A stretch of 64,000 nt of DNA from CAYYIS01 sp964470965. GTDB lineage: Bacteria > JAAXHH01 > JABIQT01. Made by a program: the position numbers and the translations under genes. Shown one piece after another: positions 26,723 to 35,685 of this stretch (position 1 is its first letter; every line of letters begins with the position of its first letter). Below the pieces are notes generated by a model that saw only the letters and a list, made by a program, of their open reading frames with translations, had not been told where the DNA came from and made no database searches. The stretch is from assembly GCA_964470965.1 (NCBI GenBank), contig CAYYIS010000013.1, forward strand, positions 38,765 to 102,764, in the 5' to 3' direction.

Positions 26723-28177
26723 ATGCCATCCTACGAACCCGTCATAGGCCTTGAAATCCATGTCCAGCTTCACACCCGGAGCAAGCTGTTCTGCGGGTGT
26801 AGCACAGAGGCGGTGTCGGTGCGTGATGTGCCGCCCAATATGCATATCTGCCCCATCTGCACCGGTCATCCGGGCGTCCTGCCCCGTCCGGTCAATCGTA
26901 AAGCAGTCGTGATGGGGGTGCGCCTGGCGTCCGCATGCCACTGCACCGTTAACGAGTTTAGCGATTTCGACCGGAAAAATTATTTTTATGCTGATCTGCC
27001 CAAAGGGTATCAAATCACTCAGCATCAGCGTCCCCTAGCGACCGACGGCTGGGTGGATATCCAGACTGACACGGGCACGAAGCGTGTACACCTCGACCAT
27101 ATGCATCTGGAAGAAGATCCCGGCAAAAGCAAGCAGGAAGGGGGCGTGTGGCTGGTGGATATGAACCGCTGCGGCGTCCCGCTGGTGGAGATCGTGACCG
27201 GACCGGACCTGCGCTCAGCGGCGGAAGCTGTTGCTTTTGTAAGCGAATTCCGGCGGATCATACGTTATCTGGGCGTCAGCGAGGGTAACATGGAAATGGG
27301 CAACATGCGGTGCGACGCAAATATATCGATTCGTCCGTCTGGTTCGGAGACGCTGGGTACCAAGACCGAAATAAAGAATTTGAACTCATTCCGGTTTTTG
27401 GAAGAGGCGGTCAACTGGGAAATCGAACGGCAGGTACAGACACTGGAGGAAGGTGGTGACATCTCACAGATTACGATCCACTGGGATGAACGCAGTGGTG
27501 AAGGCCGCCTTTCCAGGGAAAAAGAAACGGAAGCCGATTACCGTTACTTCCGAGAGCCCAACTTAATTCCGGTGCAAGTGACCGAGGATGTTGTGAAGGA
27601 AGGTGAACAGGGTGTACCGGAATTACCGTTCGATCGCCTTCGGCGTTATGTTGACACGCATGGCCTGAGTGTCCCGGATGCTGAGACGCTTGTGGAAGAG
27701 AAGGCGGTTGCGGATTACTACGATGCGGTTACAACCACGTTTGACGGTCCGCCCAAACGGGCTTCTGACTGGGTCAGAAACCAGGTGCTACGGACGCTCA
27801 ACGATGCCTCGAATCCCTACGACACCCTCTCCAACCTGCCTGTGACATCCGAATATCTCGGCAATCTTCTTGTTATGATTGAATCCGGGAACCTCAGCGA
27901 CTCCCTGGCGCACCAGGTCTTCGATAAAATCCTGGTATCCGGCAAATCCCCCGAACAGGTAGTCGCAGAAGAGGGCCTGCAACCACCGGAAGATGACTTT
28001 GTTGTTGGGATGGTTGACCGGGTCATTGCCGAAGATCCGGAAACGGTGCAGGTCGTCCGTGACGGCAACCCTAAAGCTGTCGGCCGTCTGATCGGCTTGG
28101 CCATGAAACTCACCCAGGGTCGCGCCGATGCAAAGAGGATACGCGAACTTCTGATAGAGCGTATCTGTGCGGAATGA
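26723..28177 (+). CDS. gatB: Asp/Glu-tRNA amidotransferase subunit B
   Basis: A 484-residue kinase-transferase subunit that phosphorylates and amidates mischarged tRNA. Visible are YEPVIGLEIHVQLHTRSKLFCGC at the start, the zinc-binding Cys set (FCGCS and CPICTGHPG), FDRKNYFYADLPKGYQI, and the C-terminal YqeY-like helical tail (GNPKAVGRLIGLAMKLTQGRAD). It completes gatCAB in one operon. Such operons usually mean the organism lacks GlnRS and/or AsnRS, which is not testable here. Confidence 0.97.
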   Translation: MPSYEPVIGLEIHVQLHTRSKLFCGCSTEAVSVRDVPPNMHICPICTGHPGVLPRPVNRKAVVMGVRLASACHCTVNEFSDFDRKNYFYADLPKGYQITQHQRPLATDGWVDIQTDTGTKRVHLDHMHLEEDPGKSKQEGGVWLVDMNRCGVPLVEIVTGPDLRSAAEAVAFVSEFRRIIRYLGVSEGNMEMGNMRCDANISIRPSGSETLGTKTEIKNLNSFRFLEEAVNWEIERQVQTLEEGGDISQITIHWDERSGEGRLSREKETEADYRYFREPNLIPVQVTEDVVKEGEQGVPELPFDRLRRYVDTHGLSVPDAETLVEEKAVADYYDAVTTTFDGPPKRASDWVRNQVLRTLNDASNPYDTLSNLPVTSEYLGNLLVMIESGNLSDSLAHQVFDKILVSGKSPEQVVAEEGLQPPEDDFVVGMVDRVIAEDPETVQVVRDGNPKAVGRLIGLAMKLTQGRADAKRIRELLIERICAE

Positions 28178-28366
28178 TGGGCCCGTAACCGCACCAACGC
28201 GTCGCATAAAACCCTGCACAACGATTACTGCTGCCTATGCGGTGCTTGGCCCGTTATCCCTGCCACCTAACCTTCCTGTTATATTGAACTTGCCCTCACA
28301 CCCAGTACTTTTGGATGATCGTTCGTGCCCTACGGCATTTGAAGATTACCTGTTAATCACATTGTT

Positions 28367-30133
28367 TTAAGACCGATCCCATGGAAACACAAGGGTCGGG
28401 CGGTTAGCATATCGTTTTGTCTTGACGGTAATCTGGCTGCCGCATCCTGGCGCCAGATGAACCGTGAACGTGCTGTCATCGACGGGAGTCTCGCTACCGT
28501 CCACAGTAACGCTCTCCACCTGATGCTCCCCGTATGCCCCGCCCTGAACGACAACCGTTCGGGCTTCCACCTGATTGACATTGACCAGCGTCACCGATGC
28601 TTCATCCTTTGACAGCGAATTTACCAGAGCCGCTACGTCCTCGGGGATACCGGCACGATTTCGTGCCGGATCGAAGTAGCGCAAGCGGCAGTGCAGCAAG
28701 TGGCCCAGATGTCCTGTAGGCAGACCGCCCAGCATGAGCCGGATCAGCGCGTCTACGATGCCGGGGTTTATGCCGTTCGGGTCATCCGACATGCGGTTGT
28801 CAGGAGATGAGGTATCCGATCTCATCTTCTCAACTCGCTCACGGACATAGGTCAGATCTTCCTGCAGCGCGGTTACGGGATAGTGGGGATCCTGACCATC
28901 GAGATAACGGTACCAGTCATCTTCTGGTGCCCGCTCGAGATCCGCCCTGTCCATCGACCAGTAGTAAATCTCCTGTGCGCCGGTGTCGAATGGCTCGGCC
29001 TGAAAATCATACCATCCATCGTCTCCAAACATGCGCGGATACAGGGATTTGCCGTCTTCTTCCTTCTTGTTGCTGTTAACGGCATCGATGACACCCCGCC
29101 AGGTGTCAATGTATGTTTGATCGCCGGTCAGAATCAGTCCGTTTGCAAAGCTCCAGTGCGCCCGATGCAGGAAAAAGGGTCGATTGGACATGGCCCCTGT
29201 TTGAGGTACCTCTACAGTGAATCCCCAGCCGTAGACACCGCCGTACCATTTTCCGTCACATGCTCCGCCGATCGTGCCGTCTAGGCCGATATTGGTCGGG
29301 ATAATCCCACCGTTCTTCCGGGTGCGCTCTACCCAGACGTCCAAGTACTCTTTGGCCCAGGTGTAGTACTTTTCGTTGCTGTCGATCATGAACGCGTTGA
29401 TCGCCATGGTTGTGGTGTTCATATTGAGCGGATGGTCGCCGGCCACATCATTGTAGTCCTTGAAATGGGCAACCATCTCCGCATAGTTTCGCTCGCCATG
29501 ACCGGGTTTGAAGCGTCCCTCCACTTCGATTGGATCACCGGCCCAGTCCAGGCCGGTGGCCTTCCGAAGCATGGAGCCTCGGCTGCCATTGAAGAAACTC
29601 TTGATGACCTTATGCTCTGCGATCCAGTTGTCCGCGATCGGATCCTCCCCCATGTAGAAACCGCTGAAACGCCGCATTCGGTCCTGGAACTTTTTGTCGT
29701 AGGGATCCGACAATCCCTGCTGGAAAAACGCGGTGAACCCTTCACCATTGTGCATCCAGTCAAACATGGTTGGGAACTCTTTGAAGTACATGCCGTCCCG
29801 GGCAAAATCCACGTCTACGGTTTTTGCTTCGGTATACTGAAGCAGGTGGCCATCCCAGGCTTTCTTATACAGATCGAGAACAACGTCCGACGCCCCGATC
29901 GCGTGAAGTTCGGGCCACTTTGCAAAATTCTCCGCAGCATCGTCCGGTCCGTCATCTCCGCCCCATCGCGGTACACAGAGGAGATAACCCCGTTCGTCAA
30001 AATAATGATTGTAAAACGCTTCGATAGCCTGTGCCTGCATCCTGATGAGCTCCCGTTCCAGCAAGGCCCATTCGGGCGGGATCATCGGAGTGGTTAAGGT
30101 AACAGTGCTTAATGACTGGGGGTGATGTTGCAT
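28367..30133 (-). CDS. Large conserved-looking protein of unknown function
   Basis: A 588-residue soluble protein with no signal peptide. The first 440 residues are helix-rich with many Trp, Tyr and Asp residues (RGYLLCVPRWGGDDGPDDA, RAHWSFANGLILTGDQTYIDTWRG, YYWSMDRADLERAPEDDWYRYLDG). This is reminiscent of (alpha/alpha)-barrel carbohydrate-active enzymes. The last 90 residues are beta-rich (VNVNQVEARTVVVQGGAYGE). That architecture is a guess; I recognise no named family or catalytic motif. The frame is open to 30184, but the ATG at 30133 has an AAAGGAA site 8 bases upstream and follows the dehydratase-like gene by 25 bp, so the two probably form an operon. Confidence 0.65.
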   Translation of the reverse strand: MQHHPQSLSTVTLTTPMIPPEWALLERELIRMQAQAIEAFYNHYFDERGYLLCVPRWGGDDGPDDAAENFAKWPELHAIGASDVVLDLYKKAWDGHLLQYTEAKTVDVDFARDGMYFKEFPTMFDWMHNGEGFTAFFQQGLSDPYDKKFQDRMRRFSGFYMGEDPIADNWIAEHKVIKSFFNGSRGSMLRKATGLDWAGDPIEVEGRFKPGHGERNYAEMVAHFKDYNDVAGDHPLNMNTTTMAINAFMIDSNEKYYTWAKEYLDVWVERTRKNGGIIPTNIGLDGTIGGACDGKWYGGVYGWGFTVEVPQTGAMSNRPFFLHRAHWSFANGLILTGDQTYIDTWRGVIDAVNSNKKEEDGKSLYPRMFGDDGWYDFQAEPFDTGAQEIYYWSMDRADLERAPEDDWYRYLDGQDPHYPVTALQEDLTYVRERVEKMRSDTSSPDNRMSDDPNGINPGIVDALIRLMLGGLPTGHLGHLLHCRLRYFDPARNRAGIPEDVAALVNSLSKDEASVTLVNVNQVEARTVVVQGGAYGEHQVESVTVDGSETPVDDSTFTVHLAPGCGSQITVKTKRYANRPTLVFPWDRS

Positions 30134-30158
30134 TAGGGATTCCTTTCGATGTTTGTTG

Positions 30159-31085
30159 TTAGACTCTTTTTGTCCATGTCTCAAGCAATTCCAGATTGAC
30201 GCCTGCGCCCCCGCATACGATGGCGATCACAGGGCCACGGTCCTGAAGTGGGGCGGCTCGGTGGTAAACGGCTGCCAGCGCCGCGCCGCACGCCGGTTCG
30301 ACGAGAATACGATGATCGTTTAGATATCGGTTGCAGGCATTGAGCGCCTCTCGATCGGAAACGAGCCACGGCGTGACGGGATGTATCTGGGCCCATTCGA
30401 GCGCTTTCGGTGTGACTGACAGGGCGCCCAGGGTAACCGCGATGGAATCGATCCTGTCAAGTGTGATCGGCTCACCGGCATCGACCGCCTTTGCGAATGA
30501 GGCCGCCCCCTCCGTTTCTACAGCCAGGACGGGTACATCGTGCCAACCCACCCGGTGCAGTCCTTCGACTACGCCGCAAAGCAGACCGCCGCCACCGACG
30601 GCTACCACGATCGCGCCGGGTTTAGGACCGGCAGAATGCATTTCTTCGACTAGGGAGGCATGACCGCTCCAGATCAACGGATCATCGAAGGGGTGAATGT
30701 ATCCCGCGCCTTCCAGGTTTGCCAGGTCTACCGCATATTTGTGTGCAAAGAACCAGGAGTCTCCATGCTCGACCACCGTTGCGCCTTCCTGTCGTAACAG
30801 TTCCCGCATCCACGCCGAGGTGGTCTTGGGAACCACTACGGTTACCGGCACTCCGATTACCCGCCCAGAATATGCGGCCGCATATCCCGCATTGCCCCCG
30901 GAAGACGATACAAGGCCCGTCGCACCCTGTTCGTGCTTCGCCTGACAAATACGCCCGATTCCCCGGATCTTGAACGACCCTACCGGCTGCAGCGCTTCCA
31001 TCTTCATTAGAACCCGAGTACCGAGCGCAACGGACAGGGGGGTTGATTCCCACAAGGGCGTTTTCGTATGTAGGGTTTGACTCAT
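30159..31085 (-). CDS. Serine/threonine dehydratase-like PLP enzyme
   Basis: A 308-residue fold-type II pyridoxal-phosphate enzyme, most like L-serine/threonine dehydratases. Lys39 in PVGSFKIRG is the PLP Schiff-base lysine. SSSGGNAGYAAAYSG (about 60-74) holds the substrate/phosphate-binding Asn loop. VAVGGGGLLCGV is the glycine-rich phosphate loop, and VCGGAGVNL ends the protein. The reaction would deaminate a hydroxy-amino acid to a 2-oxoacid; the true substrate could be a modified amino acid. The gene precedes the unknown 588-residue protein in the same direction. Confidence 0.85.
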   Translation of the reverse strand: MSQTLHTKTPLWESTPLSVALGTRVLMKMEALQPVGSFKIRGIGRICQAKHEQGATGLVSSSGGNAGYAAAYSGRVIGVPVTVVVPKTTSAWMRELLRQEGATVVEHGDSWFFAHKYAVDLANLEGAGYIHPFDDPLIWSGHASLVEEMHSAGPKPGAIVVAVGGGGLLCGVVEGLHRVGWHDVPVLAVETEGAASFAKAVDAGEPITLDRIDSIAVTLGALSVTPKALEWAQIHPVTPWLVSDREALNACNRYLNDHRILVEPACGAALAAVYHRAAPLQDRGPVIAIVCGGAGVNLELLETWTKRV

Positions 31086-31170
31086 CCGTTCAATGGTTTA
31101 ATAAAGAGACGAAAACTTAAGTCTCAATCCTAAAGGTGTATTCCTCATTCTGCCGAGATTTGAATGTGAT

Positions 31171-31923
31171 CTAATGAATCAATGCATTAACTTCCTCAAA
31201 ATACTTCGCCGCCCCTTCACGAATCCACGCGTCGTAATACATATGAAGGAAAAGAACACCGATGTCGAGATGTTCCTGCAGCGTATCGGGATTGTTCAAT
31301 GTGCCTGCGATACGACCGGCGTCTACGATTCGTTTCAAGGTGTCGGAGACCACGTTCTGCACTTCGGGTCGGGACCAGTCGCCCACATGTCCCATGGTCT
31401 GGGCCAGGTCTCCGGGGGCGACGAAGAATACGTCGATGCCGTCGACGGTGAGTATTTCATCAAGGTTGTTTACGGCCTCCATTTCCTCTATTAGTACCAC
31501 GGTGAGTATTTCGTCATTGGCTTTCTGAACGTATTTTTCGACACCGTATCCTCGTCTTCCCGAATACATGCCCCGCATGCCGATCGGCGCAAAGCGCGTT
31601 GCTTTAACGACGTTTTCCGCTGCTTCTTTATTGCTTACATGGGGCACGACGATGCCGTTGACACCGCAATCGAGCGACCGACCGATAAGGCCGGCATTGT
31701 TGTCGTGCACGCGCATGACAGACGAGATGCCCCACAGATCGCAGGCCCTGGATACATCGCCTATTTTGTCGAAGGTAACCCCTGCGTGTTCGCCTTCGAT
31801 CCAAAATCCGTCGAACCCGAGTGGCCCAATGAAATCGATCGTCGCAGCGGTGTGATTATGTCCCCCTAGGACGTGTACGTGTTTTCCTGCAAGAAGTTTA
31901 TCTCGTGTACGGTTGCCGTGCAT
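31171..31923 (-). CDS. HpcH/HpaI-family aldolase
   Basis: A 250-residue class II (metal-dependent) aldolase of the HpcH/HpaI/citrate-lyase-beta superfamily, cleaving 2-keto-3-deoxy sugar acids or related 4-hydroxy-2-oxoacids to pyruvate and an aldehyde. Visible signatures are GFDGFWIEGEHAG near the start, LIEEMEAVNNLDEI (metal-binding Glu) and VDGIDVFFVAPGDLAQTMG (metal-binding Asp). The frame is open upstream to 31998, but the ATG at 31923 has a GGGAG site 10 bases ahead and gives the usual length. The neighbouring dehydratase-like gene could feed a pyruvate-yielding pathway; this is inference. Confidence 0.85.
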   Translation of the reverse strand: MHGNRTRDKLLAGKHVHVLGGHNHTAATIDFIGPLGFDGFWIEGEHAGVTFDKIGDVSRACDLWGISSVMRVHDNNAGLIGRSLDCGVNGIVVPHVSNKEAAENVVKATRFAPIGMRGMYSGRRGYGVEKYVQKANDEILTVVLIEEMEAVNNLDEILTVDGIDVFFVAPGDLAQTMGHVGDWSRPEVQNVVSDTLKRIVDAGRIAGTLNNPDTLQEHLDIGVLFLHMYYDAWIREGAAKYFEEVNALIH

Positions 31924-32106
31924 TTGTTTAGTCTCCCTGGTGCGCATAACCGGCTGCAGGCTTCTGGTGGAAGCTCTGAACCGGCGTGATGATATCAATG
32001 TCAGATATCAGGATATTGTAACCCGAAAGGGTGGTTTGCCCGTTTGACGTGGGCAAGACAAAGAATTAAACCCCCGAATCGAATGAGCCTGGAAGGGGGC
32101 TGAATC

Positions 32107-33120
32107 TTACCGCCTTACATATTTCCTCAACATGCGTGGCCCAACCTCAGCGCTGTAGATGTTGCCTCTGCGGTCCACTGCCACCCCTTCGGCGCCACTG
32201 GTCGCGGAACCGTCAGGCATGGGTTCCGTGTCTGGGATGAATGCGACCACCCAGCCGTCTCGTACACTGCCGATACGGATGCCACGTTTCCAGCCCGGGT
32301 TCCGACGAGTGTTGGATTCCGAATCGGCACTGTACAAATAATCGTTGCGGTCAATGTACAGGCCGCTCGGCCTGCCGAACTGGGTCCACGTGGCAATGTA
32401 TTCTCCGTCCTGGGAGTAAATCTGGATGCGGTTATTATACCGGTCTCCAACATACAGGCGTCCCTGGGAATCCATGGCCAGGGCGTGGGGATCGTGGAAT
32501 TCGTTGATACCCTTACCTGTTTTGCCCCATGACTTGATGAAGGTGCCATCGGAGGAAAACTTAGCGATGCGATTGTCATCTCCCCGACCCAGGTGGCCGA
32601 CGGCGACAAATATATCACCGTTGGGCGCGATCTGAACATCGGAGGGGCCATTGAAGCTGTCGGGGCCGTCGCCTTTGCCGGTGGCGGTACCGATTTTCAT
32701 CATCACCTCACCGTCTGGGCTGAATTTGATAACCTGATACCCGATGCTGTCGTTTTTGCCTGTGTCGGTGACCCAAACGTTGCCCTGGCTATCCACGTCC
32801 ATACCATGTGGCTGAATGATCATCCCCGCTCCGAAGCTCCTCTGCAATTCACCGGCTGAGTTGAAGGCAAGAACAGGCGGGACATCATGACTTTCGTTGC
32901 AATTATTGGCACCGCACCGTTCCGCCACCCAGATGGTGCCGTCCGGTCCCACGGCCACGGCGCTTGTGGATCCCCATTTTCGTTCTGAAGGAAATTTACC
33001 CCAGACACCTTCTATTGTATCGTACGGATTGGTTGCGTGGTTCTGCGCTAGAGCCTGCCCCAAATTCAGTACAAGCACCGCCACCAATGTCAACAAAAAC
33101 ATTGGTTTCAAATAGAACAT
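32107..33120 (-). CDS. Secreted NHL-repeat beta-propeller, amidating-lyase-like (paralogue)
   Basis: A 337-residue exported protein with a signal peptide (residues about 4-26, ending ALAQN) and the same set of NHL blades as the gene at 2867-3898. Over most of their length the two proteins are more than half identical by eye, including ERCGANNC, GRPSGLYID, NPGWKRGIRIGS and the ending EVGPRMLRKYV. The function is unassigned; a peptidyl-hydroxyglycine lyase-like activity is only a family-level suggestion. A strong AAGGAGG site precedes the ATG by 6 bases, and a promoter lies just upstream. Confidence 0.8.
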   Translation of the reverse strand: MFYLKPMFLLTLVAVLVLNLGQALAQNHATNPYDTIEGVWGKFPSERKWGSTSAVAVGPDGTIWVAERCGANNCNESHDVPPVLAFNSAGELQRSFGAGMIIQPHGMDVDSQGNVWVTDTGKNDSIGYQVIKFSPDGEVMMKIGTATGKGDGPDSFNGPSDVQIAPNGDIFVAVGHLGRGDDNRIAKFSSDGTFIKSWGKTGKGINEFHDPHALAMDSQGRLYVGDRYNNRIQIYSQDGEYIATWTQFGRPSGLYIDRNDYLYSADSESNTRRNPGWKRGIRIGSVRDGWVVAFIPDTEPMPDGSATSGAEGVAVDRRGNIYSAEVGPRMLRKYVRR

Positions 33121-33159
33121 TGCATACCTCCTTATGGATTCTAAAATAGGATTTGAGAC

Positions 33160-33188
33160 AGTCTATTGGGCCTTTAAAGTTTTGTCAA
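33160..33188 (-). promoter_or_regulatory. Near-consensus promoter for NHL paralogue
   Basis: Minus strand: TTGACA (33183-33188), 17 bases, TAGACT (33160-33165). It sits between the murA stop codon and the NHL gene, so the NHL gene has its own promoter although murA lies just upstream on the same strand. Confidence 0.6.
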
Positions 33189-33195
33189 CGGCCAA

Positions 33196-34503
33196 TTATT
33201 TCCGCGACTGCCGTTCTATAGAGGCGCCTAGGTGGCGCAGTGTATCGTCAATATGTTCATAACCCCGATCGATATGTTCGACGCCCGTGAGAATGGATTG
33301 TCCTTGCGCCGCCGTGGCTGCGATCAACTGAGTGAAGCCGGCCCGCAGATCCGGTACTTCGAGGTCGATTCCTGTTAGAGGGGTAGGTCCGCGTACCACC
33401 GCGCTGTGCCTGTAACCCCTGGCGGCGAACCGGCAGCCACTGCCTCCCAGGCAGGCGTCATATACCTCAATGTCCGCACCCATCTCCCTCAACTGATTCA
33501 CATAGCCGAACCGATTCTCGAAGACGGTCTCATGGATAACCGACATACCCTCGGCCTGGGTCAGGAGAACCACGAACGGTGGTTGCCAGTCGGTCATAAA
33601 ACCGGGATGCACGCTAGTTTCCATAGAGAGTGCGTGAAGCGGGCCGTTGCGGAAAAACCTGATGCCGTCAGATTCGATCTCGAAGGATCCGCCGATCCGT
33701 CGAACGGTGTTGAGGAACGTCAGCATATCACGTTGCCTGGCCTGTCGGACGAAGACGTCTCCCTTCGTAAGCAGAGCCGCCGCACCCAGCGAAGCACTGA
33801 CGAACCGGTCGGGGATTATTTCATGTGTGGCTCCGGTGAGCGTCCGGACTCCTTCGATCACATAGGTCCTGTCGACCTGTTGATCGATGATGGCGCCCAT
33901 CTTCTGAAGGTACAATGCAAGATCTATAATCTCAGGTTCGATAGCGGCATTGCGGATATACGTCCTGCCCTCGGCAAGCACAGCCGCGAGCAGAATATTT
34001 TCCGTTGCTGATACACTCGGATACGGCAAAGTGATCTCTGCTCCCCGAAGCCGCTGGGAACGGACGTGATACACCTCGTCCACCACCTGCACGTCAGCCC
34101 CCATTTGCTGGTATGCCTCCAGGTGAAAATCCACTGGGCGAACCCCGATCCGATCTCCTCCCGCTGCATGGATGATTGCCTCTCCGGTGCGATGCAGTAA
34201 CGGCGCGAGCATCATAACAGACAGACGGTTCTTCAGTGCCATCGTTGCGGGTACTTCGGAGTTTGTAACGGACCTGGTCCGAACTTGGAGCAACCGCGCC
34301 CCAGGCATTTCGAAATGCGTGCCCAGGGCCCGGCAGATATTCAGCGTGTCGGCCGTATCCGCGATCGAGGGCACATTCGAATACTCACACGGCTTGTCGG
34401 TGAGCATCGACGCGGTAATCAGCTTGCTGATAGAATTCTTGGCTCCCGGAACGGTCACTTCACCCTGCAACCGGCACGGACCTTCGACTACGAATTGATC
34501 CAT
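33196..34503 (-). CDS. murA: UDP-GlcNAc enolpyruvyl transferase MurA, Asp in place of active-site Cys
   Basis: A 435-residue EPSP-synthase-fold enzyme that catalyses the first committed step of peptidoglycan synthesis: PEP plus UDP-GlcNAc gives enolpyruvyl-UDP-GlcNAc. Lys22-Asn23 in VPGAKNSISK and the Asp in GFMTDWQPP (E. coli D305 equivalent) are present. The catalytic-loop Cys (E. coli Cys115) is replaced by Asp117 in AAGGDRIGVRPVD. Mycobacterial and chlamydial MurA carry the same natural Cys-to-Asp change, which keeps activity but blocks covalent inactivation by fosfomycin. Resistance here is an inference from that precedent. An alternative, a MurA paralogue, cannot be excluded without the rest of the genome. 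Confidence 0.94.
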   Translation of the reverse strand: MDQFVVEGPCRLQGEVTVPGAKNSISKLITASMLTDKPCEYSNVPSIADTADTLNICRALGTHFEMPGARLLQVRTRSVTNSEVPATMALKNRLSVMMLAPLLHRTGEAIIHAAGGDRIGVRPVDFHLEAYQQMGADVQVVDEVYHVRSQRLRGAEITLPYPSVSATENILLAAVLAEGRTYIRNAAIEPEIIDLALYLQKMGAIIDQQVDRTYVIEGVRTLTGATHEIIPDRFVSASLGAAALLTKGDVFVRQARQRDMLTFLNTVRRIGGSFEIESDGIRFFRNGPLHALSMETSVHPGFMTDWQPPFVVLLTQAEGMSVIHETVFENRFGYVNQLREMGADIEVYDACLGGSGCRFAARGYRHSAVVRGPTPLTGIDLEVPDLRAGFTQLIAATAAQGQSILTGVEHIDRGYEHIDDTLRHLGASIERQSRK

Positions 34504-34863
34504 GAGTGTATCTGGCGGATTGACGAATTGATGGTTTGGCCGATTGCGCGTTGGCTATATCCCGTCAATTTTCAATCCACAAATCCTCCCTCTAACTAAC
34601 AGTACAACGAAAATATTTGCTATTTTGTCAGGCGCGGGAATGCCAGCCATCCAATCTTTATATAAGTACTGCCTGAACAGCTACGGTGTCTCAGGAAAAC
34701 GATTTCGCCTGCTATTTTATCACAGCCCGTGTCTCCTAGTGTACCTGATTGCAAAGCATCTCGATCCCGTTCTCAAGTGCGCTAGATGGGCTTATTCGTC
34801 AACCAACTTTTTTTCCGGCACATGCCGCTTGGTTCCCGGCGCAGGGAGTGACCGTATTCCGTT
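34504..34863. other. Intergenic region without clear gene
   Basis: 360 bp upstream of murA. It contains GGATTGACGAATTG at 34518-34531 and CCGTCAAT at 34562-34569, one approximate and one exact copy, in opposite orientation, of the window's ATTGACGG motif. A plus-strand frame covers 34544-34870 but has a poor composition and no ribosome site; I do not call it. Confidence 0.5.
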
Positions 34864-35685
34864 TCAATAGAGTGCCCGCACAAACTCCAGGTTTTTCAAA
34901 GTATTCCATTCCAAATCAGAAAGATCATCATTTTTAATCTTGAAGGCGTCCGGTGAAATGTTGGTGTGGGTTTCAATCACGATATGACCTTTGTAATGGT
35001 CATTGGCAAGGGCTTTCATCTGCCCGGACCAGTCTACGACACCGTCCTTTGCCAGACACCATCCGCCGGTTCCGGCATCAAAATTTTTGATATGGACATG
35101 AGAAACCAGGTCTTTAATCTGCTCGTATTCATTGGGAAACGGATGGGCGGTTCCCGCGCGGGCGGAATTACCGGGGTCCCAGCACAAACCAACTCTTTCG
35201 GCGCCTACATCACGAATAATTCCCGCTGCCTCCTGCCCGGTTGCACCCCAGCAGGATGCCTCATTTTCCAGGGCCAGCCGACATCCGTGCGCATGAACCA
35301 CATCCGCTAACTGACCGATGTGTTCGGCGATTTCCTGGGGTGGCCTGGGTGCGTCGGTACGTTGGAAGGCGAAGCTTGACACCAGATCCGTACCCAATCG
35401 ATGTGCCCAATCGCAGGCGCGGGGTACGTCTTCGTACAGGGTGCGTGAAACAGAAGGGTCATCAGCGGAACATTTCCAGAACCCCGGCGAAACGCCGGAG
35501 ACAGACAGTCCGGCATCGTGGAGAAGTGTCCGAAAGGATTCCAGCTCACTGTCCGAAACGTTCGGAAACCGGCCGTTCCGTAAAGAGCGAACCTCCACAT
35601 GACTTACACCCCATTCTGCGGCGAGAGCGATGGCACGCTGGGGGGATTCACGGGTGATTTCGTCAGTGAATATGGAGATACTCAC
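34864..35685 (-). CDS. Sugar phosphate isomerase/epimerase-like TIM barrel
   Basis: A 273-residue AP-endonuclease-2/xylose-isomerase-like TIM barrel. Metal-site strands are recognisable: HVEVRSLRNG, LALENEASCW (Glu), VGLCWDPGNSARAG (Asp-His-like position), VSHVHIKNFD (His) and HIVIETHTN (Glu). Such proteins isomerise or epimerise sugars, keto-sugars or inositols; the substrate is not predictable. Its start overlaps the end of the permease gene by 4 bp (ATGA), so permease and isomerase are coupled and may handle the same compound. Confidence 0.82.
   Translation of the reverse strand: MSISIFTDEITRESPQRAIALAAEWGVSHVEVRSLRNGRFPNVSDSELESFRTLLHDAGLSVSGVSPGFWKCSADDPSVSRTLYEDVPRACDWAHRLGTDLVSSFAFQRTDAPRPPQEIAEHIGQLADVVHAHGCRLALENEASCWGATGQEAAGIIRDVGAERVGLCWDPGNSARAGTAHPFPNEYEQIKDLVSHVHIKNFDAGTGGWCLAKDGVVDWSGQMKALANDHYKGHIVIETHTNISPDAFKIKNDDLSDLEWNTLKNLEFVRALY

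Noticed and set aside
32021..32056. Two small hairpins (ACCC-GAAA-GGGT and TTGCCC...GGGCAA) between the aldolase and NHL genes
   Set aside because: Stems are short and no T-tract follows on the relevant strand, so I could not call a terminator or a riboswitch.
34544..34870. 108-codon plus-strand frame upstream of murA
   Set aside because: Odd composition rich in Cys, Ser and Tyr, no ribosome site, no motif.
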